A DNA stretch of 64,000 nt from an uncultured Microbacterium sp. (lineage in GTDB: Bacteria; Actinomycetota; Actinomycetes; Actinomycetales; Microbacteriaceae). Positions 1 through 7,360 of this stretch are shown piece by piece. The translations under genes were made by a program, and so were the position numbers. The first letter of the stretch is position 1. Every line of letters begins with the position of its first letter. The notes beneath the pieces were generated by a model. The model ran no database searches. It saw only the letters and a program-made list of their open reading frames with translations, and had not been told where the DNA came from. The DNA lies in contig NZ_CALBRW010000004.1 of assembly GCF_937927635.1 (NCBI RefSeq), positions 12,188-76,187 of the forward strand. Reading direction: 5' to 3'.

Positions 1-551
1 GCGTCGGTGACGAGGCCGTCCTTCTCCGGCGGGCGCACGGACAGCGAGAAGCCGGTGATCGTGATCGTGTCGGCGCTGATCTTCAGCACCGTGATGCGGC
101 TGCCGTCGATCGTGGGGACGGTGACCAGCGCGATGGACTTCAGGCCGGTGAACGACAGCCCCTTGGACGACATCTGCGCGGGCGTCTTCGTGAACACCGG
201 TGCGCCGTCGTCTGGCACGGCCGGAGTCGGAGTCGGCGTCGGAGTCGGCGTCGCCTCACCCGGAGTCTGCGTGCCCGGCAGCGCGCCATCGGGAGATTCC
301 ACCGGAGGCGTGGTCGCGCCGGGAAGCGGGATGCCCGGGATCGGGCTCCCGGATGCCGGAGCGGAGGGCGTCGGCGTCGGACTCGGCGTCGGAGTCGGGC
401 TCGGGCTCGGCGTCGGGCACCAGATGAGCGGGATGCACAGTGCGGGGCGGACCGATGCCGGTGCAGCCGACGCGGCCCCCACCATCAGCGGTGTGCACAG
501 CACGCACACGGCCGCCGCGGCGACCGCGCTCCAGCGCGACGACCTCTTCAC
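1..551 (-). CDS. Exported Pro/Thr-rich protein, 3' end cut by window edge
   Basis: The GTG start overlaps the stop of the DUF6114 gene by four bases (GTGA), so translation is probably coupled. I read 183 codons without a stop to the window edge, so the C terminus is missing. Residues 1-30 have a basic start (VKRSSRW), an alanine-rich hydrophobic core and a likely signal-peptidase site near VGAASAAPA. Next come a Cys pair (ALCIPLIWCP) and two low-complexity linkers made of TP and SP repeats, at about 250-235 and 400-365 on the plus strand. The globular part (VFTKTPAQMSSKGLSFTGL and following) begins near 190. I do not recognise a family. As third gene of the DUF6230-DUF6114 operon it is probably a surface or secreted partner of those proteins (inference). 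Confidence 0.72.
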   Translation of the reverse strand, partial: MKRSSRWSAVAAAAVCVLCTPLMVGAASAAPASVRPALCIPLIWCPTPSPSPTPTPSPTPTPSAPASGSPIPGIPLPGATTPPVESPDGALPGTQTPGEATPTPTPTPTPAVPDDGAPVFTKTPAQMSSKGLSFTGLKSIALVTVPTIDGSRITVLKISADTITITGFSLSVRPPEKDGLVTD

Positions 552-994
552 GATGCCCGCTCCGCACACCGTCGATCACGACGGGTGACGCGTCCGGGCA
601 TCCAGGCGACGACGATGATCCCGCCGATGCAGCCCAGCAGCATCCCGATGATGAATCCGCCGAGGTTGACGCCCACGAGGGAGTACAGCGCGACGGCCAG
701 GGCGATCACGCCGTAGAAGACGTGATGCGCGGGCATCAGCACCGCCAGCACGCCCAGCAGCACGAGCAGGAGGGGGATGATCGTGGCCTGCAGCCCCTCG
801 ATGCCGAGCTGGATGTGCAGTTCACCGAAGTCCAGCTGCCCCGAGAAGAACATCTCGATGCCGCTGATCGCCAGCAGCACACCGCCGATCAGCGGCCGCC
901 GTCGGCTCCAGGCGCGGAAGCCCGACGTGCCGCTCTGGCCGGCATCCGTCATCGCCGTCTCCGGGGCCTGCTCGATCTCGTCGCTCAGAAGCAT
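548..994 (-). CDS. DUF6114 membrane protein
   Basis: A 148-residue protein starting MLLSDEIEQ. I chose this ATG because it overlaps the end of the DUF6230 gene by ten bases; an upstream in-frame ATG would lie deep inside that gene. After a polar N terminus there are about four hydrophobic segments: RPLIGGVLLAISGIEMFF, ATIIPLLLVLLGVLAVLM, VFYGVIALAVALYSLVGV and GGFIIGMLLGCIGGIIVVAW. The tail is basic. This matches the DUF6114 family, which in actinobacteria commonly sits beside DUF6230. The function is unknown. The coupled three-gene arrangement suggests a membrane anchor or export partner for the two exported products (inference). Confidence 0.8.
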   Translation of the reverse strand: MLLSDEIEQAPETAMTDAGQSGTSGFRAWSRRRPLIGGVLLAISGIEMFFSGQLDFGELHIQLGIEGLQATIIPLLLVLLGVLAVLMPAHHVFYGVIALAVALYSLVGVNLGGFIIGMLLGCIGGIIVVAWMPGRVTRRDRRCAERAS

Positions 995-1602
995 CCCTGC
1001 GATCCGTCCGTGAGCTCCAGCGTCATCCCGGTGAGGGTGAAGACGGATGCCTGGGTGCTCCACGCGGTCTGCTGCAGGTTCTTGATGCTGACGGTGTCGG
1101 CATCCTGGGCGAAGTCACCGGCCGAGCCCTTGGCACTGGTGTTGACGGTCGACGCGTCCACGCCGATGCGGATCGCCCCGAACGACGCGTCGCCCTTCAG
1201 GCCCGTCATGCCGATCTGCAGGTCGGAGGCGCTGGCGGGGTTCCCGCCTCCACCGGCCTTGATCAGCACGCCGACCTTGCCGAGCGGTGTGTCGGAGACG
1301 ACCGACTGGCACAGGTCCGCGAGCGTCGCGCTCTTGATGTTGGCGATGGCCACGGAGTGCTCGCCGCCCTCGGTATCCTTCGTGACGCCGGCGTACTGCG
1401 AGAATCCGGTGCCCTCCAGCTGGCTGGCGCTGATCTGGAACTGGCTGCCCGACACGGCGAACGACACGGGCACCTGCCCCTGCGCGACACCGCCCATCAG
1501 CACGGCCGCGACGATCCCGACGGGGACGGCGGCGAGCGTGATGCGGCCTGCGTGCGTGCCGGTGGCCTTCGTGATCAGTTTCTTCGGGCTGCGGAACTTC
1601 AT
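985..1602 (-). CDS. DUF6230 exported protein
   Basis: A 205-residue protein. The first 45 residues form a signal-like segment: a basic start (KFRSPKKLITKATG) then a hydrophobic run ending VLMGGVAQGQVPVSFA. The rest is a polar, beta-rich domain with a two-cysteine pattern (LADLCQ and a terminal GCF) and a recurring G-x-T/S-F style typical of the DUF6230 family, sometimes loosely labelled cholesterol esterase without biochemical support. It is first gene of the operon with DUF6114. Its promoter carries a perfect palindrome beside the divergent TetR gene, so TetR control is the likely mode. Role unknown; an exported surface protein is the safest reading. Confidence 0.8.
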   Translation of the reverse strand: MKFRSPKKLITKATGTHAGRITLAAVPVGIVAAVLMGGVAQGQVPVSFAVSGSQFQISASQLEGTGFSQYAGVTKDTEGGEHSVAIANIKSATLADLCQSVVSDTPLGKVGVLIKAGGGGNPASASDLQIGMTGLKGDASFGAIRIGVDASTVNTSAKGSAGDFAQDADTVSIKNLQQTAWSTQASVFTLTGMTLELTDGSQGCF

Positions 1603-1643
1603 CGATCCTCCTGGTCGGTCGCGTCGACATCGGCGCTCCTGCC

Positions 1644-1672
1644 AGAATACCGCTCATTGACTACTAGTCAAT
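1644..1672 (-). promoter_or_regulatory. Promoter of the DUF6230 operon with TetR-type operator
   Basis: A perfect 17-bp palindrome, ATTGACTACTAGTCAAT, lies at 1656-1672. Read on the minus strand it contains a -35 element TTGACT (1671-1666). Sixteen bases further is TATTCT (1649-1644), a fair -10. A repressor on the palindrome would cover the -35 box. The palindrome lies about 25 bases upstream of the divergent TetR gene, the classic layout for autoregulated TetR control. Confidence 0.72.
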
Positions 1673-1696
1673 ACCACTCGCCGATAAGATCGCCTC

Positions 1697-2296
1697 ATGC
1701 CTGCAGAGCGCCGCGCCCGACTCACCCCGGACCAGCGCCGAGCCCAGCTCATCGCCGTGGGCGTGAACTTCCTCGCCGATCACACCCTCGACGAGCTGAC
1801 GATGGAGGCGCTGGCGCAGCAGGCCGGTGTGTCGCGTCCGCTCGTGTTCCACTACTTCGACACGCGTCAGGGCATGCACCTCGCGGTGATCGCCACCGCC
1901 AGGGACAGCCTTCTGCAGGCCACCGAGCCCCGTCCGGACCTCCCGCCGCACGAGCGGCTCCGCGACACGCTGATGCGCATCGCCGACTTCGTGCAGCAGC
2001 ACCAGGGCACGTTCCACTCGCTGGTGCGGGGCATCGCCAGCGGGGACTCCGCCGTGCGAGCCGTGGTGGACGAATCGCGCGTGCGCAACGCCGAGCGTCT
2101 CGTGGAGGCGTTCACGGAGCTCGGCACCCCCGACTCCCCCGCGCTGCGCATGGCGCTGCGCGCCTGGGTGGCGTTCACCGAGGAGACGCTGATCAGCCTG
2201 CTCGTCGAGCGCGACACGCCGCCTGCTGACGTCGTGCGCTTCCTGGTGGGCACGCTCGACGGCGTGGTCGCCTCGGCCGGAGAGCTCGATCTCTGA
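1697..2296 (+). CDS. TetR-family transcriptional regulator
   Basis: A 199-residue regulator. Residues 12-60 form the TetR DNA-binding domain, with the typical helix-turn-helix ending in VSRPLVFHYFDTRQG. The remainder is an all-helical ligand and dimer domain without a recognisable ligand signature. A TAAGAT box at 1685-1690 ends six bases before the ATG, so the transcript is probably leaderless; no ribosome-binding site is visible. The gene diverges from the DUF6230 operon, and the palindrome between them is the obvious operator. It converges with rluA with only four bases between stops. Confidence 0.88.
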   Translation: MPAERRARLTPDQRRAQLIAVGVNFLADHTLDELTMEALAQQAGVSRPLVFHYFDTRQGMHLAVIATARDSLLQATEPRPDLPPHERLRDTLMRIADFVQQHQGTFHSLVRGIASGDSAVRAVVDESRVRNAERLVEAFTELGTPDSPALRMALRAWVAFTEETLISLLVERDTPPADVVRFLVGTLDGVVASAGELDL

Positions 2297-2300
2297 GGGC

Positions 2301-3239
2301 TCAGTCCGCCGAGGAGCGCCCGGGATCGAGCACGTCGAGGGCGTGCACGAAGTCCGCGGGATACGGCGATTCGAAGCTCACCCACTCCCCCGTCGTCGGG
2401 TGTGTGAACGCCAGCCGGTGGGCGTGCAGCCACTGCCTGGTGAGCCCCAGCCGTTCTGAGAGCGTGGGGTCCGCGCCGTACAGCGGGTCGCCGACGCACG
2501 GATGCCGGTGGGCCGCCATGTGCACGCGGATCTGGTGCGTGCGCCCGGTCTCGAGGTGGATCTCGAGCAGCGACGCGCGCGGGAACGCCTCGAGCGTCTC
2601 GTAGTGGGTCACCGAGGGCTTGCCGTCGGCGACGACCGCGAACTTCCAATGATGGTGCGGATGCCGCCCGATCGGCGCGTCGATCGTGCCGGCGAGCGGA
2701 TCGGGATGCCCCTGCACGACCGCGTGGTAGATCTTCTGCACCGTGCGCTCCTTGAAGGCGCGCTTGAGCACGGTGTACGCCTGCTCGGTCTTGGCGACCA
2801 CCATCAGACCGCTGGTGCCGACATCCAGCCGGTGCACCACGCCCTGCCGTTCGGCGGCGCCGCTGGTGGCGATGCGGAACCCGGCCGCGGCCAGGGCCCC
2901 GACCACCGTGGGACCCTCCCAGCCGACCGACGGATGCGCGGCGACGCCGGTGGGCTTGTCCACCACCACGATGTCGTCGTCGTCGTAGACGATCCCCAGT
3001 TCCGGGACGGCGATGGGCACGACCCGCGGCTCCTGCTTCGGCGTCCAGGTGACCTCGAGCCAGCCGCCGGCGCGCAGCCGATCGGACTTGCCGAGCACCG
3101 CGCCGTCCAGCACGACGCCGCCCGCCTCCGCCACCTCGGCGGCGAAGGTGCGGGAGAAGCCCAGCATCTTCGCCAAGGCGGCGTCGACGCGGGAGCCTTC
3201 CAGCCCGTCCGGCACGGGCAGGCTGCGCGAGGAGGCCAC
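2301..3239 (-). CDS. RluA-family 23S rRNA pseudouridine synthase
   Basis: A 312-residue enzyme. A GTG three bases after the lspA stop is the natural start; the open frame extends upstream but only antisense-like inside lspA. Residues 15-70 look like an S4 RNA-binding domain. The catalytic motif HRLDVGTSGL begins at residue 136, with D139 as the expected nucleophile, and RTHQIRVHMA and GDPLYG complete the RluA pattern. The enzyme isomerises uridine in large-subunit rRNA; which position cannot be told (RluD-like is most common beside lspA). It is the last gene of the minus-strand division block and converges on the TetR gene. Confidence 0.92.
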   Translation of the reverse strand: MASSRSLPVPDGLEGSRVDAALAKMLGFSRTFAAEVAEAGGVVLDGAVLGKSDRLRAGGWLEVTWTPKQEPRVVPIAVPELGIVYDDDDIVVVDKPTGVAAHPSVGWEGPTVVGALAAAGFRIATSGAAERQGVVHRLDVGTSGLMVVAKTEQAYTVLKRAFKERTVQKIYHAVVQGHPDPLAGTIDAPIGRHPHHHWKFAVVADGKPSVTHYETLEAFPRASLLEIHLETGRTHQIRVHMAAHRHPCVGDPLYGADPTLSERLGLTRQWLHAHRLAFTHPTTGEWVSFESPYPADFVHALDVLDPGRSSAD

Positions 3240-3241
3240 GC

Positions 3242-3814
3242 TCAGCTCTCGGTCGCGGCCGAGGCCGCATCCTGGCTCGCGGCATCCGCAGCATCCGCAT
3301 GATCGCGCTCGCGCGTGCCGTCCAGGCGCAGACCGATGACCACCAGCAGCGCCACGGAGATCATGCCGGTGACGATGAAGATGTCGGCCACGTTGAAGAT
3401 CGCGGGGATCATCCACGGCATCGAGATCATGTCCACGACGTGCCCCACGGCGAAGCCGGGCTCGCGGAGAAGTCGATCGGTCAGGTTTCCCAGCACGCCG
3501 CCCAGCAGGCAGCCCAGCACCACGGCCCACAGCCGGGAGCGCACGGCCACCGTCTTCCAGATGATGACGACGGCCACCACCGCGAGGGCGATCGTGAAGA
3601 TCCAGGTCATGCCGGCGCCGATGGAGAACGCGGCGCCGGAGTTGCGGATGTAGAACAGCTGGAGGAACTCCCCCAGCACCGGGACGGCCTTCTCAGAGGG
3701 GAGGTGCTCGATGGTGAGGTACTTCACGAACTGATCGGCGGCCAGGACGACCATCGCGAGAATCGCGACGATCGCTCCGGCCGCCGACCGTCGAAGGGGA
3801 CGACGTCCTGCCAA
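3242..3814 (-). CDS. lspA: Lipoprotein signal peptidase II
   Basis: A 190-residue integral membrane aspartyl protease that cleaves signal peptides of diacylglyceryl-modified prolipoproteins. Four membrane segments are visible. The catalytic aspartates are D113 in GNLTDRL and D144 in FNVADIFIV, and the conserved RNSGAAFS lies at residues 57-64. The start is TTG, seven bases after the divIVA stop; the ribosome-binding site is weak. The C terminus carries an Ala/Asp-rich polar tail (about residues 165-190) that core family members lack. The position between divIVA and rluA is common in actinobacteria. Confidence 0.95.
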   Translation of the reverse strand: MAGRRPLRRSAAGAIVAILAMVVLAADQFVKYLTIEHLPSEKAVPVLGEFLQLFYIRNSGAAFSIGAGMTWIFTIALAVVAVVIIWKTVAVRSRLWAVVLGCLLGGVLGNLTDRLLREPGFAVGHVVDMISMPWMIPAIFNVADIFIVTGMISVALLVVIGLRLDGTRERDHADAADAASQDAASAATES

Positions 3815-3821
3815 GAGTGAC

Positions 3822-4412
3822 CTACAGGCCGATGGCCGAGACCGGAGTCGAGTCGGAACCCGACTTCTGGTCCAGGTCGCGCAGCTGACCCTCGATCATG
3901 GCGCGGAGCTTGCTGCGGTAGTCGCGCTCGAACTCGCGCAGCTCGGTGATGCGGCTCTCGAGCGTGTTGCGCTCGCGCTCGAGTCGTGCGGACTCCTCGC
4001 GCTGCTTGGCCTCGGCCTGAGTGCGGATGCGGGAGACCTCGGCCTCCGCGTCGGCGATGAGCTGCTTGCGCTTGGCCTCGCCCTCGGCGACGTGCTCGTC
4101 ATGCAGGCGCTGGGCCAGCTCGATGATGCCCGCGGACGTGCCGGTGGCCGATGCACCGCTGACGGGCGCAGGAGTGGGAGCGGCAGGCTCGGCGGGGGCG
4201 GAGAAGGCAGGAGTCTCGGCGACCGGCTGCGAGCTCTGGCCCGCCTCGAGGGCGGCGAGCTTCGACTTCAGGTCGTTGTTCTCCTCGATGGTCTTGCGCC
4301 ATTCAACGACGATCTCGTCGAGGTAGTCATCGACCTCTTCGGGGTCGAAGCCGTCCTTGAATCGGACGTGCTGGAACTCCTTGTGGACGACGTCATCCGG
4401 GGTAAGTGCCAT
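3822..4412 (-). CDS. divIVA: DivIVA/Wag31 polar growth scaffold
   Basis: A 196-residue coiled-coil protein. The start MALTPDDVVHKEF is chosen for the strong GAGGAG site about six bases upstream; the frame extends further but lacks homology. Residues 1-60 are the membrane-binding DivIVA domain (FDPEEVDDYLDEI). A Pro/Ala/Ser-rich linker spans about 75-105, and a long charged coiled coil (about 110-185) drives oligomerisation. In actinobacteria the protein marks the poles and directs wall synthesis. It lies in the sepF-yggT-divIVA end of the division block, with its own promoter candidate (TATGCT) about 95 bases upstream. Confidence 0.95.
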   Translation of the reverse strand: MALTPDDVVHKEFQHVRFKDGFDPEEVDDYLDEIVVEWRKTIEENNDLKSKLAALEAGQSSQPVAETPAFSAPAEPAAPTPAPVSGASATGTSAGIIELAQRLHDEHVAEGEAKRKQLIADAEAEVSRIRTQAEAKQREESARLERERNTLESRITELREFERDYRSKLRAMIEGQLRDLDQKSGSDSTPVSAIGL

Positions 4413-4507
4413 GGGTGGCTCCTCTTTCGATGAGTTCTTCTCGCCAGTCGTTGAAGATGGCGTGGTGTTTCTGCCGACGCGTACCCGCGGCGCGCGTCTG
4501 GGAGCCA

Positions 4508-4513
4508 AGCATA
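4508..4513 (-). promoter_or_regulatory. divIVA: Candidate -10 element for divIVA
   Basis: TATGCT on the minus strand fits the actinobacterial TANNNT -10 consensus. It would start transcription near 4501 and give a leader of about 90 bases before the divIVA ribosome-binding site. I see no good -35. The 150-base gap between yggT and divIVA is the longest in this part of the block, which favours an internal promoter. Confidence 0.4.
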
Positions 4514-4560
4514 GCCCCCCAGTCTGTGCGGCGCGATGCCCCGGAGTCAGCTTCGAGGTG

Positions 4561-4857
4561 TCACAGGGCGCCGGCGACCGTCATCAGGATCAGCACGACG
4601 ATCATCGTCAGCGCGAAGCCGAAGTCCAGCGAGATCGTGCCCATCCGCATGGGCGGGACCAGCCGCCGGAAGAACCGGATCGGCGGGTCGGTGATCGTGA
4701 AGATGACCTCCGCCGCGATCAGACCCGCGCCCTTCGGACGCCATCCGCGCACGAACAGCGGGATGTACTCCAGCACCAGCCGCACGATGAGGACGAGCAG
4801 GTACAGCGTCAGCACCAGCTCGGCGATGCCGCCGATGATGCCGAGGACGGTCGACAA
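4561..4857 (-). CDS. YggT-family membrane protein
   Basis: A 98-residue protein with a TTG start two bases after the sepF stop. Two hydrophobic hairpins (VLTLYLLVLIVRLVLEYIPLF and FGFALTMIVVLILMTVAGAL) flank a loop with DPPIRFFRRLVPP, the YggT signature. YggT proteins sit between sepF and divIVA in many Gram-positives. Their role is unclear; links to division-site organisation or osmotic response have been proposed. Tight spacing indicates co-translation with sepF. Confidence 0.9.
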   Translation of the reverse strand: MSTVLGIIGGIAELVLTLYLLVLIVRLVLEYIPLFVRGWRPKGAGLIAAEVIFTITDPPIRFFRRLVPPMRMGTISLDFGFALTMIVVLILMTVAGAL

Positions 4858-4859
4858 GG

Positions 4860-5327
4860 TCAGGAGTCGAACGAGGCGGAGCTCGCCTGGGCGATGCCGC
4901 CCTGACCCGACACCGCGATGTTCTCCGGCGAGAGCAGGAACACCTTGCTGGTGACCCGCTCGATGCGCCCGTACAGCCCGAGCGAGAGTCCGCTGGCGAA
5001 GTCGATCAGTCGCCGTGCCTCGGCATCGCTCATCTGCGACAGGTTGATGATCACCGGGATGCCGTCACGGAAGTTCTCGGCGATGACCTGCGCGTCACGA
5101 TACTGCTTGGGGTGCACGGTGAGGATCTCGTTGACCGCGCCCGCGGCGGGCTGACGCACGGCGGTCGGGCGACGCAGCGGGGTGACGGGCGCGGGGGCCT
5201 GCTCCTCGCGCTCGCGCTCGTGCTCGCGTGGTGCGCGGACGGGTGCCTGCACAGCCTCGTCCTCGTATCCCTCTTCCTCGTCGGCGAGGCCGAGATACAC
5301 CATGGTCTTCTTCAGCGGGTTACCCAT
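4860..5327 (-). CDS. sepF: Cell division protein SepF
   Basis: A 155-residue protein starting MGNPLKKTMVYLGLADEE, with GGAGG seven bases upstream. The N terminus is the amphipathic membrane-binding helix typical of SepF. A disordered charged stretch (about residues 18-65: EHEREREEQAPAPV) leads to the C-terminal SepF domain with ILTVHPKQYRDAQVIAENFR and LSQMSDAEARRLIDFASGL. SepF bundles FtsZ filaments and ties them to the membrane. In actinobacteria, which lack FtsA, it is the main FtsZ anchor. It follows ftsZ-yggS here. Confidence 0.95.
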   Translation of the reverse strand: MGNPLKKTMVYLGLADEEEGYEDEAVQAPVRAPREHEREREEQAPAPVTPLRRPTAVRQPAAGAVNEILTVHPKQYRDAQVIAENFRDGIPVIINLSQMSDAEARRLIDFASGLSLGLYGRIERVTSKVFLLSPENIAVSGQGGIAQASSASFDS

Positions 5328-5371
5328 CGTGTCCTCCGGTTCGAACGGTTCGGGCTGGTCTGGCATTCAGA

Positions 5372-6052
5372 TTAACCCCGGTCGGGGCGCGGTCCGGTGA
5401 TTGCGGAACCGATCCGCAGGTGTGTCGCGCCGGCCTCGACGGCCTGCACGAAGTCGTTGGTCATCCCTGCCGAGATCCACGTCGCCTCCGGGGCGAGGAG
5501 GCGGATGCGGTCCGCGACCGCGCGCAGCCGCGCGAAGGCCGAGGAGGGATCCTCATCGAGCGGGGCGACGGCCATCACGCCGCGCAGGCGCAGCGTGTCC
5601 AGGCTCAGCACGTGCTCGGCCAGGGTCTCGGCATCCGCGGTCGTGCTGCCGCCTCGATCGGCGTCGTCGGTGAGGTTGACCTGCACCAGAACGTCCAGCA
5701 CGCGATCATCGTCCGCGGCGCGATGCAGGGCATCCGCCAGCCGCACCCGATCGACCGAGTGCACCACGTCGGATGCCCGGCGGATCGCGGCCGCCTTGTT
5801 GGTCTGCGCCTGCCCGATGAAGTGCCAGCGCATGTCCTGGACATCGCCGAGGGCTGCGCGCTTCGCCGTCAGCTCCTGCTGGCGGTTCTCACCCACCTCG
5901 CGCACGCCGAGGGCGTGCAGGTCGCGCACGAGCTGGGCGGGGTGGAACTTGGTGACCACGATCCGGGTGATCTCCCCCGGGTCGCGGCCGAACCGCCGCG
6001 CGGCCTCGGCGATGCGCTCGTCGATCGCCGAGAGCCGCGCGGCGAGAGTCAC
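5372..6052 (-). CDS. YggS/PLPBP-family pyridoxal phosphate homeostasis protein
   Basis: A 226-residue single-domain alanine-racemase-like barrel. The GTG start overlaps the ftsZ stop by four bases (GTGA), so the two are translationally coupled. The PLP lysine is the K of VVTKFHP (about residue 35). VGENRQQEL, WHFIGQAQTNKA, LRGVMAV and TNDFVQAVEAGATHLRIGSAITG are all family signatures. The protein buffers PLP and has no known catalytic activity. The ftsZ-yggS-sepF order is conserved in many Gram-positives. Confidence 0.93.
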   Translation of the reverse strand: MTLAARLSAIDERIAEAARRFGRDPGEITRIVVTKFHPAQLVRDLHALGVREVGENRQQELTAKRAALGDVQDMRWHFIGQAQTNKAAAIRRASDVVHSVDRVRLADALHRAADDDRVLDVLVQVNLTDDADRGGSTTADAETLAEHVLSLDTLRLRGVMAVAPLDEDPSSAFARLRAVADRIRLLAPEATWISAGMTNDFVQAVEAGATHLRIGSAITGPRPDRG

Positions 6053-7197
6053 TTCAGGAACTCGGGCACGTCGAGGTCGTCGTCGCTCCCGAACCCGGAA
6101 TCGAAGCCGGATGCCACCGGCGCCGGCTTCGGCGAGACGGCGCGCGGGGCATCGATGCCCGTCTCCTCGACCGCGGCAGGCAGCTCGACCTCGGGCAGCG
6201 TCTGCGACACGGGGCGCTTGACCTCCAGCGGCTCGAGCTTCGGCAGCGGCTCGCCGCCGTCGAACCCGGCCGCGATCACGGTCACGCGCACCTCGTCGCC
6301 GAGCGTGTCGTCGATGACCGTGCCGAAGATGATGTTGGCCTCGGGGTGCGCGGCCTCCTTGACGAGCTCCGCCGCGTCGTGGATCTCGAAGATGCCCAGG
6401 TTCGATCCGCCCTGGATCGACAGCAGCACGCCGTGCGCGCCCTCGATGGACGCCTCCAGCAGCGGGGACTCGACGGCCAGCTCGGCGGCCTTGATGGCGC
6501 GGTCGGCGCCGCGCGCCGAGCCGATGCCCATCAGCGCGGAGCCCGCACCCTGCATGACCGACTTGACGTCGGCGAAGTCGAGGTTGATGAGACCAGGGGT
6601 GGTGATGAGGTCGGTGATGCCCTGCACACCGGCGAGGAGCACCTGGTCGGCCGTGGCGAACGCCTCGATCATCGAGATGCCGCGGTCGCTGATCTCGAGG
6701 AGACGGTCGTTGGGCACCACGATGAGGGTGTCCACCTCCTCCTTCAGCTTGGCGACCCCTGCCTCCGCCTGGCTCTGGCGACGACGACCCTCGAACGAGA
6801 ACGGCTTGGTCACGACGCCGATGGTCAGGGCGCCGATCGACTTGGCGATGCGCGCCACGACCGGAGCGCCGCCGGTGCCGGTGCCACCGCCCTCACCGGC
6901 GGTGACGAAGACCATGTCGGCGCCCGTCAGCGCCTGCTCGATCTCCTCGAGGTGGTCCTCGGCGGCGCGACGGCCGACCTCGGGGTCCGCACCCGCACCG
7001 AGGCCCCGGGTGAGCTCACGGCCCACGTCGAGCTTGACGTCGGCGTCGCTCATGAGCAGCGCCTGCGCGTCGGTGTTCACGGCGATGAACTCGACCCCGC
7101 GGAGCCCGAGTTCGATCATGCGGTTGACGGCGTTGACGCCGCCACCGCCGACGCCGACGACCTTGATCACGGCGAGGTAGTTCTGGTTCTGGCTCAT
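6049..7197 (-). CDS. ftsZ: Cell division GTPase FtsZ
   Basis: A 382-residue tubulin homologue that polymerises into the Z-ring. The GTP-binding motif GGGTGTG is at residues 103-109, the synergy-loop NLDFAD at 205-210, and the N-terminal VGVGGGGVNAVNRM is intact. A variable linker (about 315-370) precedes the C-terminal peptide DDDLDVPEFLK, the expected docking site for SepF and FtsW. A CGGAGG site lies six bases before the ATG. An inverted repeat further upstream may be regulatory. It is coupled to yggS downstream. Confidence 0.98.
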   Translation of the reverse strand: MSQNQNYLAVIKVVGVGGGGVNAVNRMIELGLRGVEFIAVNTDAQALLMSDADVKLDVGRELTRGLGAGADPEVGRRAAEDHLEEIEQALTGADMVFVTAGEGGGTGTGGAPVVARIAKSIGALTIGVVTKPFSFEGRRRQSQAEAGVAKLKEEVDTLIVVPNDRLLEISDRGISMIEAFATADQVLLAGVQGITDLITTPGLINLDFADVKSVMQGAGSALMGIGSARGADRAIKAAELAVESPLLEASIEGAHGVLLSIQGGSNLGIFEIHDAAELVKEAAHPEANIIFGTVIDDTLGDEVRVTVIAAGFDGGEPLPKLEPLEVKRPVSQTLPEVELPAAVEETGIDAPRAVSPKPAPVASGFDSGFGSDDDLDVPEFLK

Positions 7198-7236
7198 GGC
7201 CGGCCTCCGTTATTCGAGCCTGACGAGGGAGAAACC

Positions 7237-7259
7237 TTAAACCTCAACAAGAGGGTTAA
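7237..7259. promoter_or_regulatory. Inverted repeat in the ftsZ leader
   Basis: TTAAACCTC and GAGGGTTAA, separated by AACAA, form an inverted repeat with eight of nine pairs matched. It lies 40-60 bases upstream of ftsZ in the otherwise featureless 163-base ftsQ-ftsZ gap. Being AT-rich in a very GC-rich region, it may be an operator or promoter element; I cannot assign a regulator. Confidence 0.45.
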
Positions 7260-7360
7260 ACTGTTTCCCGGTATTGCGTTCTCGTCATCGACGGTAAGCG
7301 CAAGCCGCGCGCGTGCCCGCACCGACACGGCGTGTCGTCGCTATCTGGTGTCGCGCGCGG

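Noticed and set aside
1..551. Plus-strand reading of the window start as a Gly/Val-repeat protein
   Set aside because: The repeats are the mirror of TP/SP linkers in a minus-strand frame that has a signal peptide, a coupled GTG start and better codon bias.
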